Source: JAJFJD01 sp965228425 (GTDB lineage Bacteria; Pseudomonadota; Alphaproteobacteria; UBA8366). Taken from it: a stretch of DNA of 64,000 nucleotides. How positions within the stretch are numbered: the stretch's first letter is position 1; each line of letters starts with the position of its first letter. The notes beneath the pieces were generated by a model that was given only the letters and a program-made list of their open reading frames with translations, ran no database searches and was not told the DNA's origin. The stretch covers positions 2,232,001-2,296,000 of the forward strand of contig OZ245815.1 in the NCBI GenBank assembly GCA_965228425.1, read 5' to 3'. Positions 52,478-62,251 of this stretch are shown piece after piece. Made by a program: the position numbers and the translations under genes.

Positions 52478-53451
52478 GATTTTTGCTGCATCAGTCGAAC
52501 GCGCGGGTCGATGAGCGAATAGATGATGTCGACAGCAAGGTTGATGAGAATGAAGAGCGTCACGATGACCAGCATGTAAGCCACGATGACCGGACGGTCG
52601 AGCAGACCGATGGAGCTGACGACCAATCGGCCGATGCCCGGCCAGGCGAAGACCGTCTCGGTCACGATCGAGCCGGCGAGCAGGTCGCCGAATTCCAGCC
52701 CCACCACGGTGACCAGCGGGATCAGGATATTCTTCATGGCGTGCACGCCGACAACCCTTCGCGTGCGCAAGCCTTTGGCGCGGGCGAATTTCACATAGTC
52801 GGTGAGCAGCACCTCGCGCATGCCCGCACGCGTCAACCGGATGATCAGCGCCATTTTCAGGAGCGAGAGATTGAACGCGGGCAGCAGGATATGGAGAAAT
52901 CCGTCCCACGTGAGAATACTAACGGGAATGCCGAAAACGTCGACCGTGTCGCCCCGTCCGGTCGTCGGCAGCCAGCCTAGCATGACGCCGAAGATCATGA
53001 TCAGCATCAGGCCGACCCAGAAGGAGGGCAGGCTAAAGCCGAGGATGGACACCGACATAATGCCGCGCGCAAAAAGGGATTCCGGGTAGAGCCCGGCATA
53101 GACTCCCAGCGGCACGCCGATCCCGATCGATAACAGCAGTGCGACGATGGTCAATTCGAACGTTGCCGGCAGTCGCTGCAAGAGGAGATCCAAGGCGGGC
53201 GTTCGGAATACGAAAGATTTTCCGAGATCGCCGGACAACGCATTGCCGACGAAGATGCCGTATTGCTGCCAAAGCGGCTTGTCGAGACCCATCTGCTGCC
53301 GTGCGAGCGCAATGTCCTCTTCGGTTGCGTCCTCGGCGACCAGCAATTCGACGGGATCGCCGATGGCAAAGACGCCGGTGAACACGATCATCGACATCAC
53401 GATGATGACGATCACGCTTTGCATCAGTCTTCGGATCAGAAATACGGACAT
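52474..53451 (-). CDS. ABC transporter permease, DppB/OppB type
   Basis: A 325-residue permease. MSVFLIRRLMQSVIVIIVMS begins the first membrane segment, FVFRTPALDLLLQRLPATFE is the DppB signature region, and LLTDYVKFARAKGLRTRRVV is the ATPase-contact EAA loop. Six segments expected. It overlaps the DppC-type gene by four bases and follows the binding-protein gene by about 80 bases. Confidence 0.92.
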   Translation of the reverse strand: MSVFLIRRLMQSVIVIIVMSMIVFTGVFAIGDPVELLVAEDATEEDIALARQQMGLDKPLWQQYGIFVGNALSGDLGKSFVFRTPALDLLLQRLPATFELTIVALLLSIGIGVPLGVYAGLYPESLFARGIMSVSILGFSLPSFWVGLMLIMIFGVMLGWLPTTGRGDTVDVFGIPVSILTWDGFLHILLPAFNLSLLKMALIIRLTRAGMREVLLTDYVKFARAKGLRTRRVVGVHAMKNILIPLVTVVGLEFGDLLAGSIVTETVFAWPGIGRLVVSSIGLLDRPVIVAYMLVIVTLFILINLAVDIIYSLIDPRVRLMQQKS

Positions 53452-53530
53452 GGCCTATGCGCGTGAATGGCACTGAATCGGGTGGGTCCGGGCGGCGCGG
53501 CAGAACATCCGGCCGCCCGGTCGATCACCG

Positions 53531-55117
53531 CTACTTCTTTTCACGCACGGCCATGGCCAGCGTGTTTTGGTCCAGACGTGGCGTATATACGATGTTCGGT
53601 TTGGTTCCCCAGGTGAAGACCCAGAAAACGATGGGCATCATGGCCACATCGTCCATCGCGATTTTCAGTCCCTGCTGGGACAGGCGTTCGCGCTTCTCGG
53701 CATCGACCTCGACGGCAGCCAACTCGCCGATTCGATCCACTTCCGCGTTAGAATAGCGTCCGCGGTTTGCGCGACCCGTCCGCTTCTTCTTGTCGTAGGT
53801 CATGACGTTCGGATTCAGGATTCCCATCGGGTCCTGCAAGCTGTTACCCCAACTGCTCATGTAGAGCGGCAGTTCGAGTTTTCCGCGCCGTTTCGAGAAG
53901 ACCGAATGCGGCATCGTCTCGACCTTGACCTTCATTCCGAGATGCCGTGTCCACATCTGCGCCGCCGTCTGGATGGTTTTCACGGCGTTGACGATGCGGT
54001 CGTTCGACGTATGGATGGTCACCTGGAAGCCATCGGGATATCCGGCCTCCGCCATCAGTTTCTTGGCTTTCTTGGGGTCGAAAACGGACATGTCGTACCC
54101 TTTGACGTAGCCAAACATACCCTCCGGCAGGTATTGGCGGGCTCGCACGGCCTGACCCTGGTTGACCCGCTCCACGATAACGTCGCGATCGAGGGCGAGA
54201 TTGAGCGCTTGCCGGACTTTGAGCTTGCGGAAGGGATTCTCCTTCAGCGGTGAGCCATCCTTCGCCGCGAAATGCTTTGTCTTGTCCGGCTCCTGCACGA
54301 ACCCCGGCACGAACATGGTGAAGCGCGTGGTCGGGCTGGTCCACAACTTCAGGCGCTTATCGCCCTTCAGCCGCTGGATATCGGTGGTCGGCACTGCGGA
54401 AATGAGGTCGACATCACCGGCCAACAGAGCCGCGAGGCGCGAGGAATCGTTTTTCATGACCTGGAAGGTGACCTTGCTCCACGGTTCCTTGCCGCCCCAA
54501 TAGTCGTCGTTCCGGGTGTATTCCACGCTTGCGCCCGGCACCCAACGGCCGAACTTATACGGCCCGGTGCCGATGTTCGCCTTGCCGGTCGTGTAGTCCT
54601 CGGTTTTGGCGCCCTTGCCGTTCTTTTCGGACACGATGAAGATACGGCCGATATTCTTGAAGATGAGCGGTATCGGCTTCTCGGTCGTGAAGTGGACCGT
54701 GGCGTCGTCCGGTGCTGCGATATCGGTGATGCCCTTCAGGAAGCCGGTGAAGGCTCCGGGACTGTTCGGCACGCCCTTGGCCACGCGGTCGAACGAGAAC
54801 AGCACATCTTTCGCGGTAAAGGGTGAGCCGTCGTGGAAGGCCACGCCCTTGCGGAGTTTGACCTCGTACTTCGTCGGGCTGAGTGCTTTCCAGGACGTGG
54901 CCAGCCCCGGAATGAGATTGCCCTTCGCGTCCGTCTTCATCAGCGTTTCGAAGACATGGCTGTTATTCGAGTTGTTCTGGCCGTTGTTGTGCCAGTGCGG
55001 ATCGACACCCGTCAGCGCGGCGCCGATGCCGATCACCAGGTCTTTCGCGAAGACCGGGCCGGCGATCACCGACATCGCGGCCACGCCGATCGCGGCCGTC
55101 ATCAATTTACGTATCAT
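53531..55117 (-). CDS. ABC transporter solute-binding protein, family 5 (peptide type)
   Basis: A 528-residue periplasmic binding protein. The signal peptide (MIRKLMTAAIGVAAMSVIAG then PVFA) should be cut after residue 24. The mature protein has the family 5 signature LSPTKYEVKLRKGVAFHDGS and a C-terminal MMPIVFWVFTWG. Such proteins bind oligopeptides, nickel, or plant-derived opines. It heads the importer operon, with the GntR-type gene upstream on the same strand. Confidence 0.93.
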   Translation of the reverse strand: MIRKLMTAAIGVAAMSVIAGPVFAKDLVIGIGAALTGVDPHWHNNGQNNSNNSHVFETLMKTDAKGNLIPGLATSWKALSPTKYEVKLRKGVAFHDGSPFTAKDVLFSFDRVAKGVPNSPGAFTGFLKGITDIAAPDDATVHFTTEKPIPLIFKNIGRIFIVSEKNGKGAKTEDYTTGKANIGTGPYKFGRWVPGASVEYTRNDDYWGGKEPWSKVTFQVMKNDSSRLAALLAGDVDLISAVPTTDIQRLKGDKRLKLWTSPTTRFTMFVPGFVQEPDKTKHFAAKDGSPLKENPFRKLKVRQALNLALDRDVIVERVNQGQAVRARQYLPEGMFGYVKGYDMSVFDPKKAKKLMAEAGYPDGFQVTIHTSNDRIVNAVKTIQTAAQMWTRHLGMKVKVETMPHSVFSKRRGKLELPLYMSSWGNSLQDPMGILNPNVMTYDKKKRTGRANRGRYSNAEVDRIGELAAVEVDAEKRERLSQQGLKIAMDDVAMMPIVFWVFTWGTKPNIVYTPRLDQNTLAMAVREKK

Positions 55118-55244
55118 TGCTCCCTCCGTGCGTATTCGGCAGGCATTTGTATGCTGCCAATTCGGACCGCGCGGTAGCGCCGATGCGATTGCCGTCTAAT
55201 CCGGAGGAACCGCTGCCATTCGCCAAGATATTCGGCGACGGCCG

Positions 55245-55949
55245 TTATTGCGCTGTTCTTGTTGTTATTGGCGATTCCTTGTCCGGTCGGCTGTCGCGCA
55301 GCCCATCCAGAATCTTCAATCGTGCTTTCACGCCATTGTCGAGATGCGTGCCGATAAGTCTTTGCGCCGCTGCCGCGTCCTGCCGCTCGATCGCATCGAG
55401 GATGTCGAGATGCTCCGGCACCGAATCTTGAACCCGGGTATGGTCGGCGAACCGGGGAACGCGGAGGGCGAGCTTGAACCGAATGCGGATCGGTTCGTAA
55501 ATCTCCAACAGATTTCTGTTCTGTGCGCACCGGAAGACTTCGAGATGGAAGTCGGCGCCGATATTATCGATCTCGACGGGCGGATACGCATCCGGCTTCT
55601 CAATCATTTCCCTGAACCGGGGACCGAAGGCACGCAGGGCTGCGCTGGCGCCGCGTTCCGCCGCGATTGACGCCGCCAAGCCTTCCAACGCTTTTCGAAT
55701 TTCGTAGATTTCGCGAACGTCTTCCAGATAGAGCGGACGGACGAACGTGCCTTTGGCGGGCCGTACTTCGAGAATGCCGTCGCGCGCAAGATCGCGAAGC
55801 GCTTCCCGGATCGGCGTCCGTCCCATATCCAGTTTTTCCGAGAGCCGGCGTTCTGAAAAGGATGCGCTCACATCGATTTCGCCGCCCAGAATTTGGTCGA
55901 GAATGAGTCGGTAGGCCCGGTGACGTTCAAGCTGATAGTAAACTGCCAT
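55245..55949 (-). CDS. GntR-family transcriptional regulator (FadR/FCD type)
   Basis: A 234-residue regulator. The winged helix is at residues 8-75 (FSERRLSEKLDMGRTPIREA, then GILEVRPAKGTFVRP). Residues 95-215 form the helical FCD ligand-binding domain, with metal-type Asp/His residues in the stretch IDNIGADFHLEVFRCAQN. It precedes the importer genes by about 130 bases and very likely controls them in response to the imported compound. Confidence 0.9.
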   Translation of the reverse strand: MAVYYQLERHRAYRLILDQILGGEIDVSASFSERRLSEKLDMGRTPIREALRDLARDGILEVRPAKGTFVRPLYLEDVREIYEIRKALEGLAASIAAERGASAALRAFGPRFREMIEKPDAYPPVEIDNIGADFHLEVFRCAQNRNLLEIYEPIRIRFKLALRVPRFADHTRVQDSVPEHLDILDAIERQDAAAAQRLIGTHLDNGVKARLKILDGLRDSRPDKESPITTRTAQ

Positions 55950-56069
55950 ACCGATATACCAGATAGAATCGCGTTTACTGTCAAGTTGACGCGCCGTTCC
56001 GAGTCAGTCGATGTGCAAGATGGGAGCGAAGATCGGTCACCTTCGCTGTGGAAAATTGGGATGCGTCGA

Positions 56070-59000
56070 TCAGGTTCGGGTTGAACCGGCACCCTTTGCG
56101 GCGGCGAGTTCCGCAGAGACGATCTCGCGGATTTCGTGGGGCGTGAATGGTTTCTCGATGACTGGCCGCCCCGCTTCGTTCAGGAACTCTTCGAAATTGC
56201 CGCTCAGCGTGTCGCCGGTGACGAAGACCGTGCGGGTCGCCAGGTCCGGCGCCCGGCGCGTGAGTTCTGTGTAAAGCTCCCGGCCGTTCAGATCCGGCAT
56301 CCGCAGGTCCGTGAGGATTAGGTCGAAATCTTCCTTTTCTACGCGGTCGAGCGCGACCCGACCCGTCTCCGCAAAGGTCACCTTGTGCCCCAGCGGTTCC
56401 AGGAACTCGGCAAGCATGACCGCGATTTCGGATTCGTCCTCGACGATCAGAATATTGCCCAATTGCGAATCTGTCGAAGGCGTTACCGGATGCTCTTCAA
56501 CGACGTTCACAGGTTTGTCGACAGGCATCTGAATCGAAAAGATCGTGCCGCCGCCGGGCGTCGAATTGACGTCGATCGTCCCGCCGTGGGCGCGGATCAG
56601 GCCGAGACTGACGGACAAACCCAACCCGGTTCCTTGTTCCTTTTCCCGGGTCGTGAAGAAAGGATCGAAGATTCGGGAGAGGATTTCGTCCGGAATTCCC
56701 GGGCCGTTGTCGTGGACGTCGATGGCGACCGACTTTCCGTCGCGGGTGACGCGCCCGGTGACGACGATCGTCCGCGGTAGCGGCTTGGTGACGAGTGCCT
56801 GCTGGGCGTTCACGAAAAGATTGGTGAACACCTGAATCAACTGGCTGGCGTCGCAGGCGATTTCCGGCAACGCGCGGTTCAAGTCGATGGTCACCTCGAT
56901 CGAATCGGCGCGCATGCCGTAACCGACAATCTCCATCGCGGCCTCGACGATGCGGTCGATACGCTCGGGCCGGCGGCTCGGTTCCTTCTGCCGCGCCATC
57001 GACAGGAATGTCTGGACGATCTTGGAACACCGCTCAGATGCGGCCCGGAGTTTCGAGACCGCGTCCGCATGCGGGGTGCCCGCGAAGGCTTCCTCCAGCA
57101 TCATCGCCCGGCCGATAACGACGGTCAGCGGGTTGTTCAGCTCATGTGCCACGCCGGCCAGCAAGGATCCGAGCGCGGTCATCTTTTCGCTTTGATGCAG
57201 TGCGCTGCGCTGCCGCTCCAACTCCTCTTCGGTCTCAAGCCGTTCGGTCAAGTCGAACGTGGTCGACACCGTAAAATCCTCGCCCTGGTAGGAAACCCGT
57301 TTGGCGGAAATGGAGCCCCAGAAGGATGAGCCGTCCCGACGGCGTAACTGTGCGCGGATGTCATCGAATTGGCCATTCCGGCGAAGGCGGTCGATACATT
57401 CCCGATAGTCCGACTCGTCGACGAAAAAGGTGCTGGCGAAGGTGTCGCTTTCGCCATCGCCATGGCCGAAGAGCGCCGCCGAGGCGGGGCTACGGTAGAC
57501 CACTTTGCCGGTCTCGGTGAGGGTCATTTGCACGGCGACGGGGCAGGAGTCGAGGACTTGGCGGTTGAAGGCCTCGCTCTCCTGCAGGGCCTTTTCCATA
57601 TTCTTGCGCTCGGTGATGTCGATCCGCGTGACGACAATGCCGCCGTGCCGCGTGCTGCGGTTCGAGCCGATGCACCAGCGGCCGTCGGAAATTTCGTATT
57701 CGTGGTTCGCCCGTAAGGCGCGCCGGTCCTCAATACTCTGGTCCAGCCACGCGTCGATGCGGCCGATGGCGTCGGCATACTGGCCGCGTTCCGCCCCAGT
57801 CCGGATGAAATCGAGCCATTTCACGCCCGGCTCGAGGATGTCGGTGCAAAGCTCGTTGAAGTCGCGATAGGTCTGATTGCACATCACCAGCCGGTCGTCC
57901 TCGTCCCACAGAGCGAAGCCTTCCGAGAGAGATTCGATGGCATCCTCGAGCAGTTCATGCGCTTCTCGGAGTTCCGCTTCGCGCTCCTTCAACTCGGTGA
58001 TTTCGTTGAGCGTGACGACCGCGCCGCCCTGGCGCGTTTTCCGGTTGGAGCCGATGAACCACCGCCCGTCGGACCGACCGTATTCGAGCGGTGTTTGCGC
58101 GGTGCGGCGGGCCTTGATCCAGTTTCGGACCCAGTCGTCGATATCGTGTCCTTCGGCGGACGGATACAGGCCGCGTTCCGCTTCCGTGCGGATCAAGTCC
58201 GTCCATTCCACCCCGGGAGCCAGGACATCGGACGCGATTTGGTGATAGTCGCGGTACTGTTCGTTGCACATGACGAGCCGGTCATCCGCATCGTAAAGCG
58301 CGAAACCTTCGGACAAGGAATCGACCGCATCGCGAAGCAATTGGTCCAGCCGATGGCGTTCTTCCTCCGCCGCCACCTGCGCGGTCGTATCGGTGATGAC
58401 GGCGACGAACACCGACCGCTCGTCCGAGACTGCCTGTCCGACGACGATGGAGACCGGGAACAGCGTTCCGTTGGCGCGCTTCGCCTCCACGTCCATCCGC
58501 CGATTGGCGCGAAGCCGTCCACCATGATCCCGAATGCGCGCCATGCTCCTCTGGTGCGCGGCATGGTGACGCTCCGGAATGATCGTCTCTTCCAGTTGCC
58601 GGCCGAGAACTTCGTCCTGTTGAAACCGGAACATACGCTCGGCGGCGGTGTTGAACTCGACGATGCGGCCGCCGTCATCGACCGCGACAATCGCGAAGGG
58701 CGCGGTATCGACGATCGTGGTGTGAAGCGATTTCATCCCGCCGAATTCAGCGAGCCGATCCATCTCGACGGTGATTTCGATCATGCAGCCGATCAGGTCG
58801 TCGCCGGACCCATCGGGGCGGGGACGGCGAATGATGCGATCCCGGAACCAGCGGTAGTCGTCGTCCCAAACCTTGAATCGGTATTTGAGTGTCGATCGTT
58901 TGTCCGGCCCTAGGCTGGCAACCCGGTTCGAGTATTTGGCGAGGTCGTCCGGATGAATGTTGCGCCGCCAGAACCGCGGCGTTGCCGTCACTTCCGCCGG

Positions 59001-59174
59001 TGTCTTCCCGGTAAGCGACTCGATGTTTGCGCTGACGTAGCGGATATCGGTGCTGCTGCCCCAGTCCGCGACATAGTAGATGACCGGCGATTGCTCGACC
59101 GCCTCCTCCAGCAGCTCCTGGCGGAGGCGGCGGAGGTCATCGGTATCGGACTGTTGTTCCATGTCGCGACTCAA
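56070..59174 (-). CDS. Hybrid histidine kinase with multiple PAS domains and a receiver
   Basis: A 1034-residue signalling protein. Residues 1-660 contain about five PAS domains; two in the middle, near residues 283-405 and 410-540, are near-repeats of each other (SLSEGFALYDADDRLVMCNE and SLSEGFALWDEDDRLVMCNQ). The dimerisation helix ALGSLLAGVAHELNNPLTVV carries phospho-His677. The ATPase domain has DNGPGIPDE and TGLGLSVSLG. The C-terminal receiver has phospho-acceptor Asp956 in ILTDLRMPDLNG. No membrane segment is seen, so it is cytoplasmic. The signal is unknown; the output regulator is not adjacent. Confidence 0.9.
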   Translation of the reverse strand: MSRDMEQQSDTDDLRRLRQELLEEAVEQSPVIYYVADWGSSTDIRYVSANIESLTGKTPAEVTATPRFWRRNIHPDDLAKYSNRVASLGPDKRSTLKYRFKVWDDDYRWFRDRIIRRPRPDGSGDDLIGCMIEITVEMDRLAEFGGMKSLHTTIVDTAPFAIVAVDDGGRIVEFNTAAERMFRFQQDEVLGRQLEETIIPERHHAAHQRSMARIRDHGGRLRANRRMDVEAKRANGTLFPVSIVVGQAVSDERSVFVAVITDTTAQVAAEEERHRLDQLLRDAVDSLSEGFALYDADDRLVMCNEQYRDYHQIASDVLAPGVEWTDLIRTEAERGLYPSAEGHDIDDWVRNWIKARRTAQTPLEYGRSDGRWFIGSNRKTRQGGAVVTLNEITELKEREAELREAHELLEDAIESLSEGFALWDEDDRLVMCNQTYRDFNELCTDILEPGVKWLDFIRTGAERGQYADAIGRIDAWLDQSIEDRRALRANHEYEISDGRWCIGSNRSTRHGGIVVTRIDITERKNMEKALQESEAFNRQVLDSCPVAVQMTLTETGKVVYRSPASAALFGHGDGESDTFASTFFVDESDYRECIDRLRRNGQFDDIRAQLRRRDGSSFWGSISAKRVSYQGEDFTVSTTFDLTERLETEEELERQRSALHQSEKMTALGSLLAGVAHELNNPLTVVIGRAMMLEEAFAGTPHADAVSKLRAASERCSKIVQTFLSMARQKEPSRRPERIDRIVEAAMEIVGYGMRADSIEVTIDLNRALPEIACDASQLIQVFTNLFVNAQQALVTKPLPRTIVVTGRVTRDGKSVAIDVHDNGPGIPDEILSRIFDPFFTTREKEQGTGLGLSVSLGLIRAHGGTIDVNSTPGGGTIFSIQMPVDKPVNVVEEHPVTPSTDSQLGNILIVEDESEIAVMLAEFLEPLGHKVTFAETGRVALDRVEKEDFDLILTDLRMPDLNGRELYTELTRRAPDLATRTVFVTGDTLSGNFEEFLNEAGRPVIEKPFTPHEIREIVSAELAAAKGAGSTRT

Positions 59175-59281
59175 CGATCGGAGGTCCCAGGTTTGCCTTG
59201 AATTTCATGCCGTTTATGCGGGAACCTTAACATGATTTGCGTAACCCGAACTGTACTTTGCCGTCGCCCGGGCCCTGACGG

Positions 59282-60691
59282 TTAAATCACCTTTCCCCGA
59301 TTCATGACACCGCTTGGGTCGAACACGTCCTTTACCGCGCGCATGAGGGAAAGCTCCACGTCCGATTTGTACCGGTAGAGCTCGCCCTTTTTCAGGACAC
59401 CGACGCCGTGTTCTGCGCTGAAGCTGCCGTCGAGGCCGACCGCGATGTCGTGGATGATCTCTTCGATATGGTCGGTCCGGGCGATGAAGGTTTCGCGATT
59501 TTCGCCATCGGGCTGCGAGAGGTTGAAATGGATATTGCCATCGCCCATGTGCCCGAACGGCACCACGTGAACGCCGGCGATTTCCCGTTTGGCCGCTGCC
59601 GTCGCGCGTTCCAGGAAAACCGGGACCGACGAAACGGGGACCGATACGTCATGCTTGATGCAGCCGCCGTGGTGTTTCTGCGATTCGGGGATCGTTTCGC
59701 GCAGGCGCCACAGCAGGTTGGCTTGCTGCCCGCTGGCGGCGAGGACCGCGTTCAACACAGCGCCGGATTCGAATGCTTCGCCGAGGGCGTCCTCGACGGT
59801 CGATTGCAGCCGGCCATCCTTCCGCCCGGATATCAATTCGGCGAGCGCATAATGTTCGTACCGTTCTTCGAAGGGATCGCTCGTGTCGGGGATGTTCGCG
59901 AACACCATATCGAGGCAATCCCGGTGCATATATTCGAAACTCGCCACGCCGTCGCTGGAGGCGGTGCGCAGTTTGGACAGTGTTTCCGTCGCAGCTTGCG
60001 GATCGCGGACCGCGATCATCACGGTGCAGGTCTCCTGTGGTTTCGGGAAGAGCTTACACACGGCAGCGGTGACGATCCCGAGGGTTCCTTCCGCGCCCAG
60101 GAAGAGATGTTTCAGGTCGTATCCGGTGTTGTCCTTCCGTAAGCGCCGCAGGCCATTCCAGATTTCGCCGGACGGCAGCACCACTTCCAGCCCCAGCACG
60201 AGGTCCCGCGTGTTGCCGTAGCGCACGACGGCCGTACCGCCGGCATTGGTCGACAGGTTCCCGCCGATCTGGCAGGTCCCTTCGGCGGCAAGGCTCAGCG
60301 GAAACAGCCGGTCGGCATCGTCCGTTGCTTGTTGGATGTCGGCCAGGATGCATCCGGCCTCGACGGTGATCGTGTAGTTGAGCGGATCGATGTCGCGGAC
60401 TTTGTTCATCCGGCCGAGCGACAAGACGACCTCGTCGCCGGCTTGTCCGGGCGTCGCGCCGCCGCAATAGCCGGTGTTACCGCCCTGCGGGACGATGCCG
60501 ATGCCATGATCGGCGCAAATCCTGACGATCGCCGCCACTTCTTCGGTGGTGGCGGGGCGCAGCACGAGCGGCGATACGCCGTGATACAGGTCGCGTTCGT
60601 CGTTGAGGAACGGTTCGGTATCCGCCGGGTCGTCCAGCCAACCGTTCGGGCCGGCTGCGGCCTTCAGGGTGTCGATAACGGTCTTTTCCAT
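59282..60691 (-). CDS. FAD-linked oxidase, D-2-hydroxyglutarate dehydrogenase/GlcD-like
   Basis: A 469-residue flavoprotein. GIGIVPQGGNTGYCGGATPG binds the FAD pyrophosphate, IGGNLSTNAGGTAVVRYGNT follows, and VVPFGHMGDGNIHFNLSQPD and HGVGVLKKGEL are the C-terminal active-site motifs with metal-binding His residues. These match D-2-hydroxyglutarate and D-lactate dehydrogenases. ATG 60691 is preferred to the TTG at 60706. It follows the transhydrogenase-like gene by eight bases, a pairing that supports the D-2-hydroxyglutarate assignment. Confidence 0.88.
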   Translation of the reverse strand: MEKTVIDTLKAAAGPNGWLDDPADTEPFLNDERDLYHGVSPLVLRPATTEEVAAIVRICADHGIGIVPQGGNTGYCGGATPGQAGDEVVLSLGRMNKVRDIDPLNYTITVEAGCILADIQQATDDADRLFPLSLAAEGTCQIGGNLSTNAGGTAVVRYGNTRDLVLGLEVVLPSGEIWNGLRRLRKDNTGYDLKHLFLGAEGTLGIVTAAVCKLFPKPQETCTVMIAVRDPQAATETLSKLRTASSDGVASFEYMHRDCLDMVFANIPDTSDPFEERYEHYALAELISGRKDGRLQSTVEDALGEAFESGAVLNAVLAASGQQANLLWRLRETIPESQKHHGGCIKHDVSVPVSSVPVFLERATAAAKREIAGVHVVPFGHMGDGNIHFNLSQPDGENRETFIARTDHIEEIIHDIAVGLDGSFSAEHGVGVLKKGELYRYKSDVELSLMRAVKDVFDPSGVMNRGKVI

Positions 60692-60699
60692 CGCGCGGC

Positions 60700-62007
60700 C
60701 TACCAATAGCTCATGGAATCGCGGAAGAGCGCGTCCAGTTCGCCTTCGCCGACCGGCTTGGGGCTGTTGACCAGCAGCCGTTGCTGCGGATGGGCCTTGG
60801 AGACGAGTTTCGGCACGTCTTCCTCGCTGTATCCGACGCCGCGCAGGCCGTTCGGAATGCCGGTCTGCCGCATCATATCGATCACCCGGTCCGCCAGCAG
60901 GTCACCGGCGTTGTCCAGGGATACGCCGTCCGTGTCGGCGCCCATCGCCTCGGCGGCCTGCAAGTGGCGTTCGGGGCAGGCGGGGCCGGTAAACCGGAAC
61001 ACCGCCGGGGCATTCACGATCACGGAAAGGCCATGCGGCACCATCGGATGGTTCGACGGCCAACCGTCCGGCGTGTAGTCGCGGACAAGTCCGGCGACGG
61101 CGTAGGACATCGCGTGCGGCAGGTGGCATCCGGCGTTGCCGAAGCCGATCCCCGCCAACATGCCGGCGAACATGAGCGGCTCGCAGCGGGTCACGTCTGC
61201 CGGTGCTGCCACGCCTTCGATTAGGTTTTCGCCGATCAGGCGGATGGCTTCCAGGCACGCCAGGTCGCTATACGGGTTGGCCCCCTGATACAGCGGCCGT
61301 TCGGTGGCGTTGGCCGGTGCGTCGCGCTGCGTGAAGGGCCGGGCTGTCAGGGATTCGACCGCATGACTGAACACATCGAACCCGTTCGCCGCGACCACGG
61401 TCGGCGGCAGTGTCGTCATCGTCGACGGGTCGAGCACGCCGAGCGAGGGCCGCAGGTTTCGGTGGGCGATGCCGGTCTTTGCTTCCATCTCCAGCAGGTC
61501 GAAGATCGCGATGCCGGTGCATTCGCTGGCCGTGCCGAATGTCGTTGGGCAGGCGATATGCGGTTTGAGGGGGCCGGGAATCGGCCGAGCCTCGCCGATC
61601 GGCGCGTTGACGTAGGCGAGGAAGTCCGCCGGATGGCTGGAATACAAGTTGGCGGCCTTGGCGGTATCGATGGTCGACCCACCGCCGACCGAGATAAAGC
61701 CATCGAAATTGCCGTCCCGCGCAAATTCCGCCGCGGCCTTGAAGGATCGGTCGGTTGGTTCGACCTCGACGTCGCTATACACCGTGACGTCAATTCCGGC
61801 TGAGGTCAGGGCTTTCTGTGCGGTCTCGACAGGCTCGAGCCCCGCAACAGTGGCATCGCACAATAGGCCGATCCGCGTCATCCCGAGGCCGCGCGCGTCA
61901 TCACCGATCTCGGAAAGCGATCCGACTCCGAACTTTATGCGCGGCGGGTCGACGGTGAATGCCGTGTCGCCGCCCGGCACCGGCTTGAAATAGTCGGATA
62001 AAGCCAT
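60700..62007 (-). CDS. Iron-containing alcohol dehydrogenase, hydroxyacid-oxoacid transhydrogenase-like
   Basis: A 435-residue Fe-ADH. VEPTDRSFKAAAEFARDGNF, VGGGSTIDTAKAANLYSS and FAGIGFGNAGCHLPHAMSYA with HPMVPHGLSVIV resemble animal ADHFE1 throughout, including the PLKPHIACPTT region. ADHFE1 couples 4-hydroxybutyrate oxidation to reduction of 2-oxoglutarate to D-2-hydroxyglutarate. The His residues in the CHLPHAMSY and VPHGLS segments likely bind the metal. It directly precedes the D-2-hydroxyglutarate-dehydrogenase-like gene. Confidence 0.9.
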   Translation of the reverse strand: MALSDYFKPVPGGDTAFTVDPPRIKFGVGSLSEIGDDARGLGMTRIGLLCDATVAGLEPVETAQKALTSAGIDVTVYSDVEVEPTDRSFKAAAEFARDGNFDGFISVGGGSTIDTAKAANLYSSHPADFLAYVNAPIGEARPIPGPLKPHIACPTTFGTASECTGIAIFDLLEMEAKTGIAHRNLRPSLGVLDPSTMTTLPPTVVAANGFDVFSHAVESLTARPFTQRDAPANATERPLYQGANPYSDLACLEAIRLIGENLIEGVAAPADVTRCEPLMFAGMLAGIGFGNAGCHLPHAMSYAVAGLVRDYTPDGWPSNHPMVPHGLSVIVNAPAVFRFTGPACPERHLQAAEAMGADTDGVSLDNAGDLLADRVIDMMRQTGIPNGLRGVGYSEEDVPKLVSKAHPQQRLLVNSPKPVGEGELDALFRDSMSYW

Positions 62008-62251
62008 ATCTACAGCTCCCTAACCTCGTATCGCCCGCGATTTTAACGGGATTTGGCGTAACTGCATCAGAATTGATGTTTTCAGAGAGGTGACTTTCGC
62101 CGGTCCTACGGTAGCGGTAGTATTGTCGTTACGGTCGTGGATCGCGCCGTTTTTCGTCTTCAACCGGAATGGCAGGACGCATAGTCGGCGCTGTCAGGGC
62201 GATGCCGCTTCCAACTGTTGTCGCAGCCCAAAATTATCGGACCAAATTTCT

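Noticed and set aside
62090..62251. N-terminal extension of the HtrA-like protein from ATG 62090
   Set aside because: The extension has a short hydrophobic run that might mimic a signal, but it is followed by Arg/Cys-rich sequence and has no good ribosome binding site.
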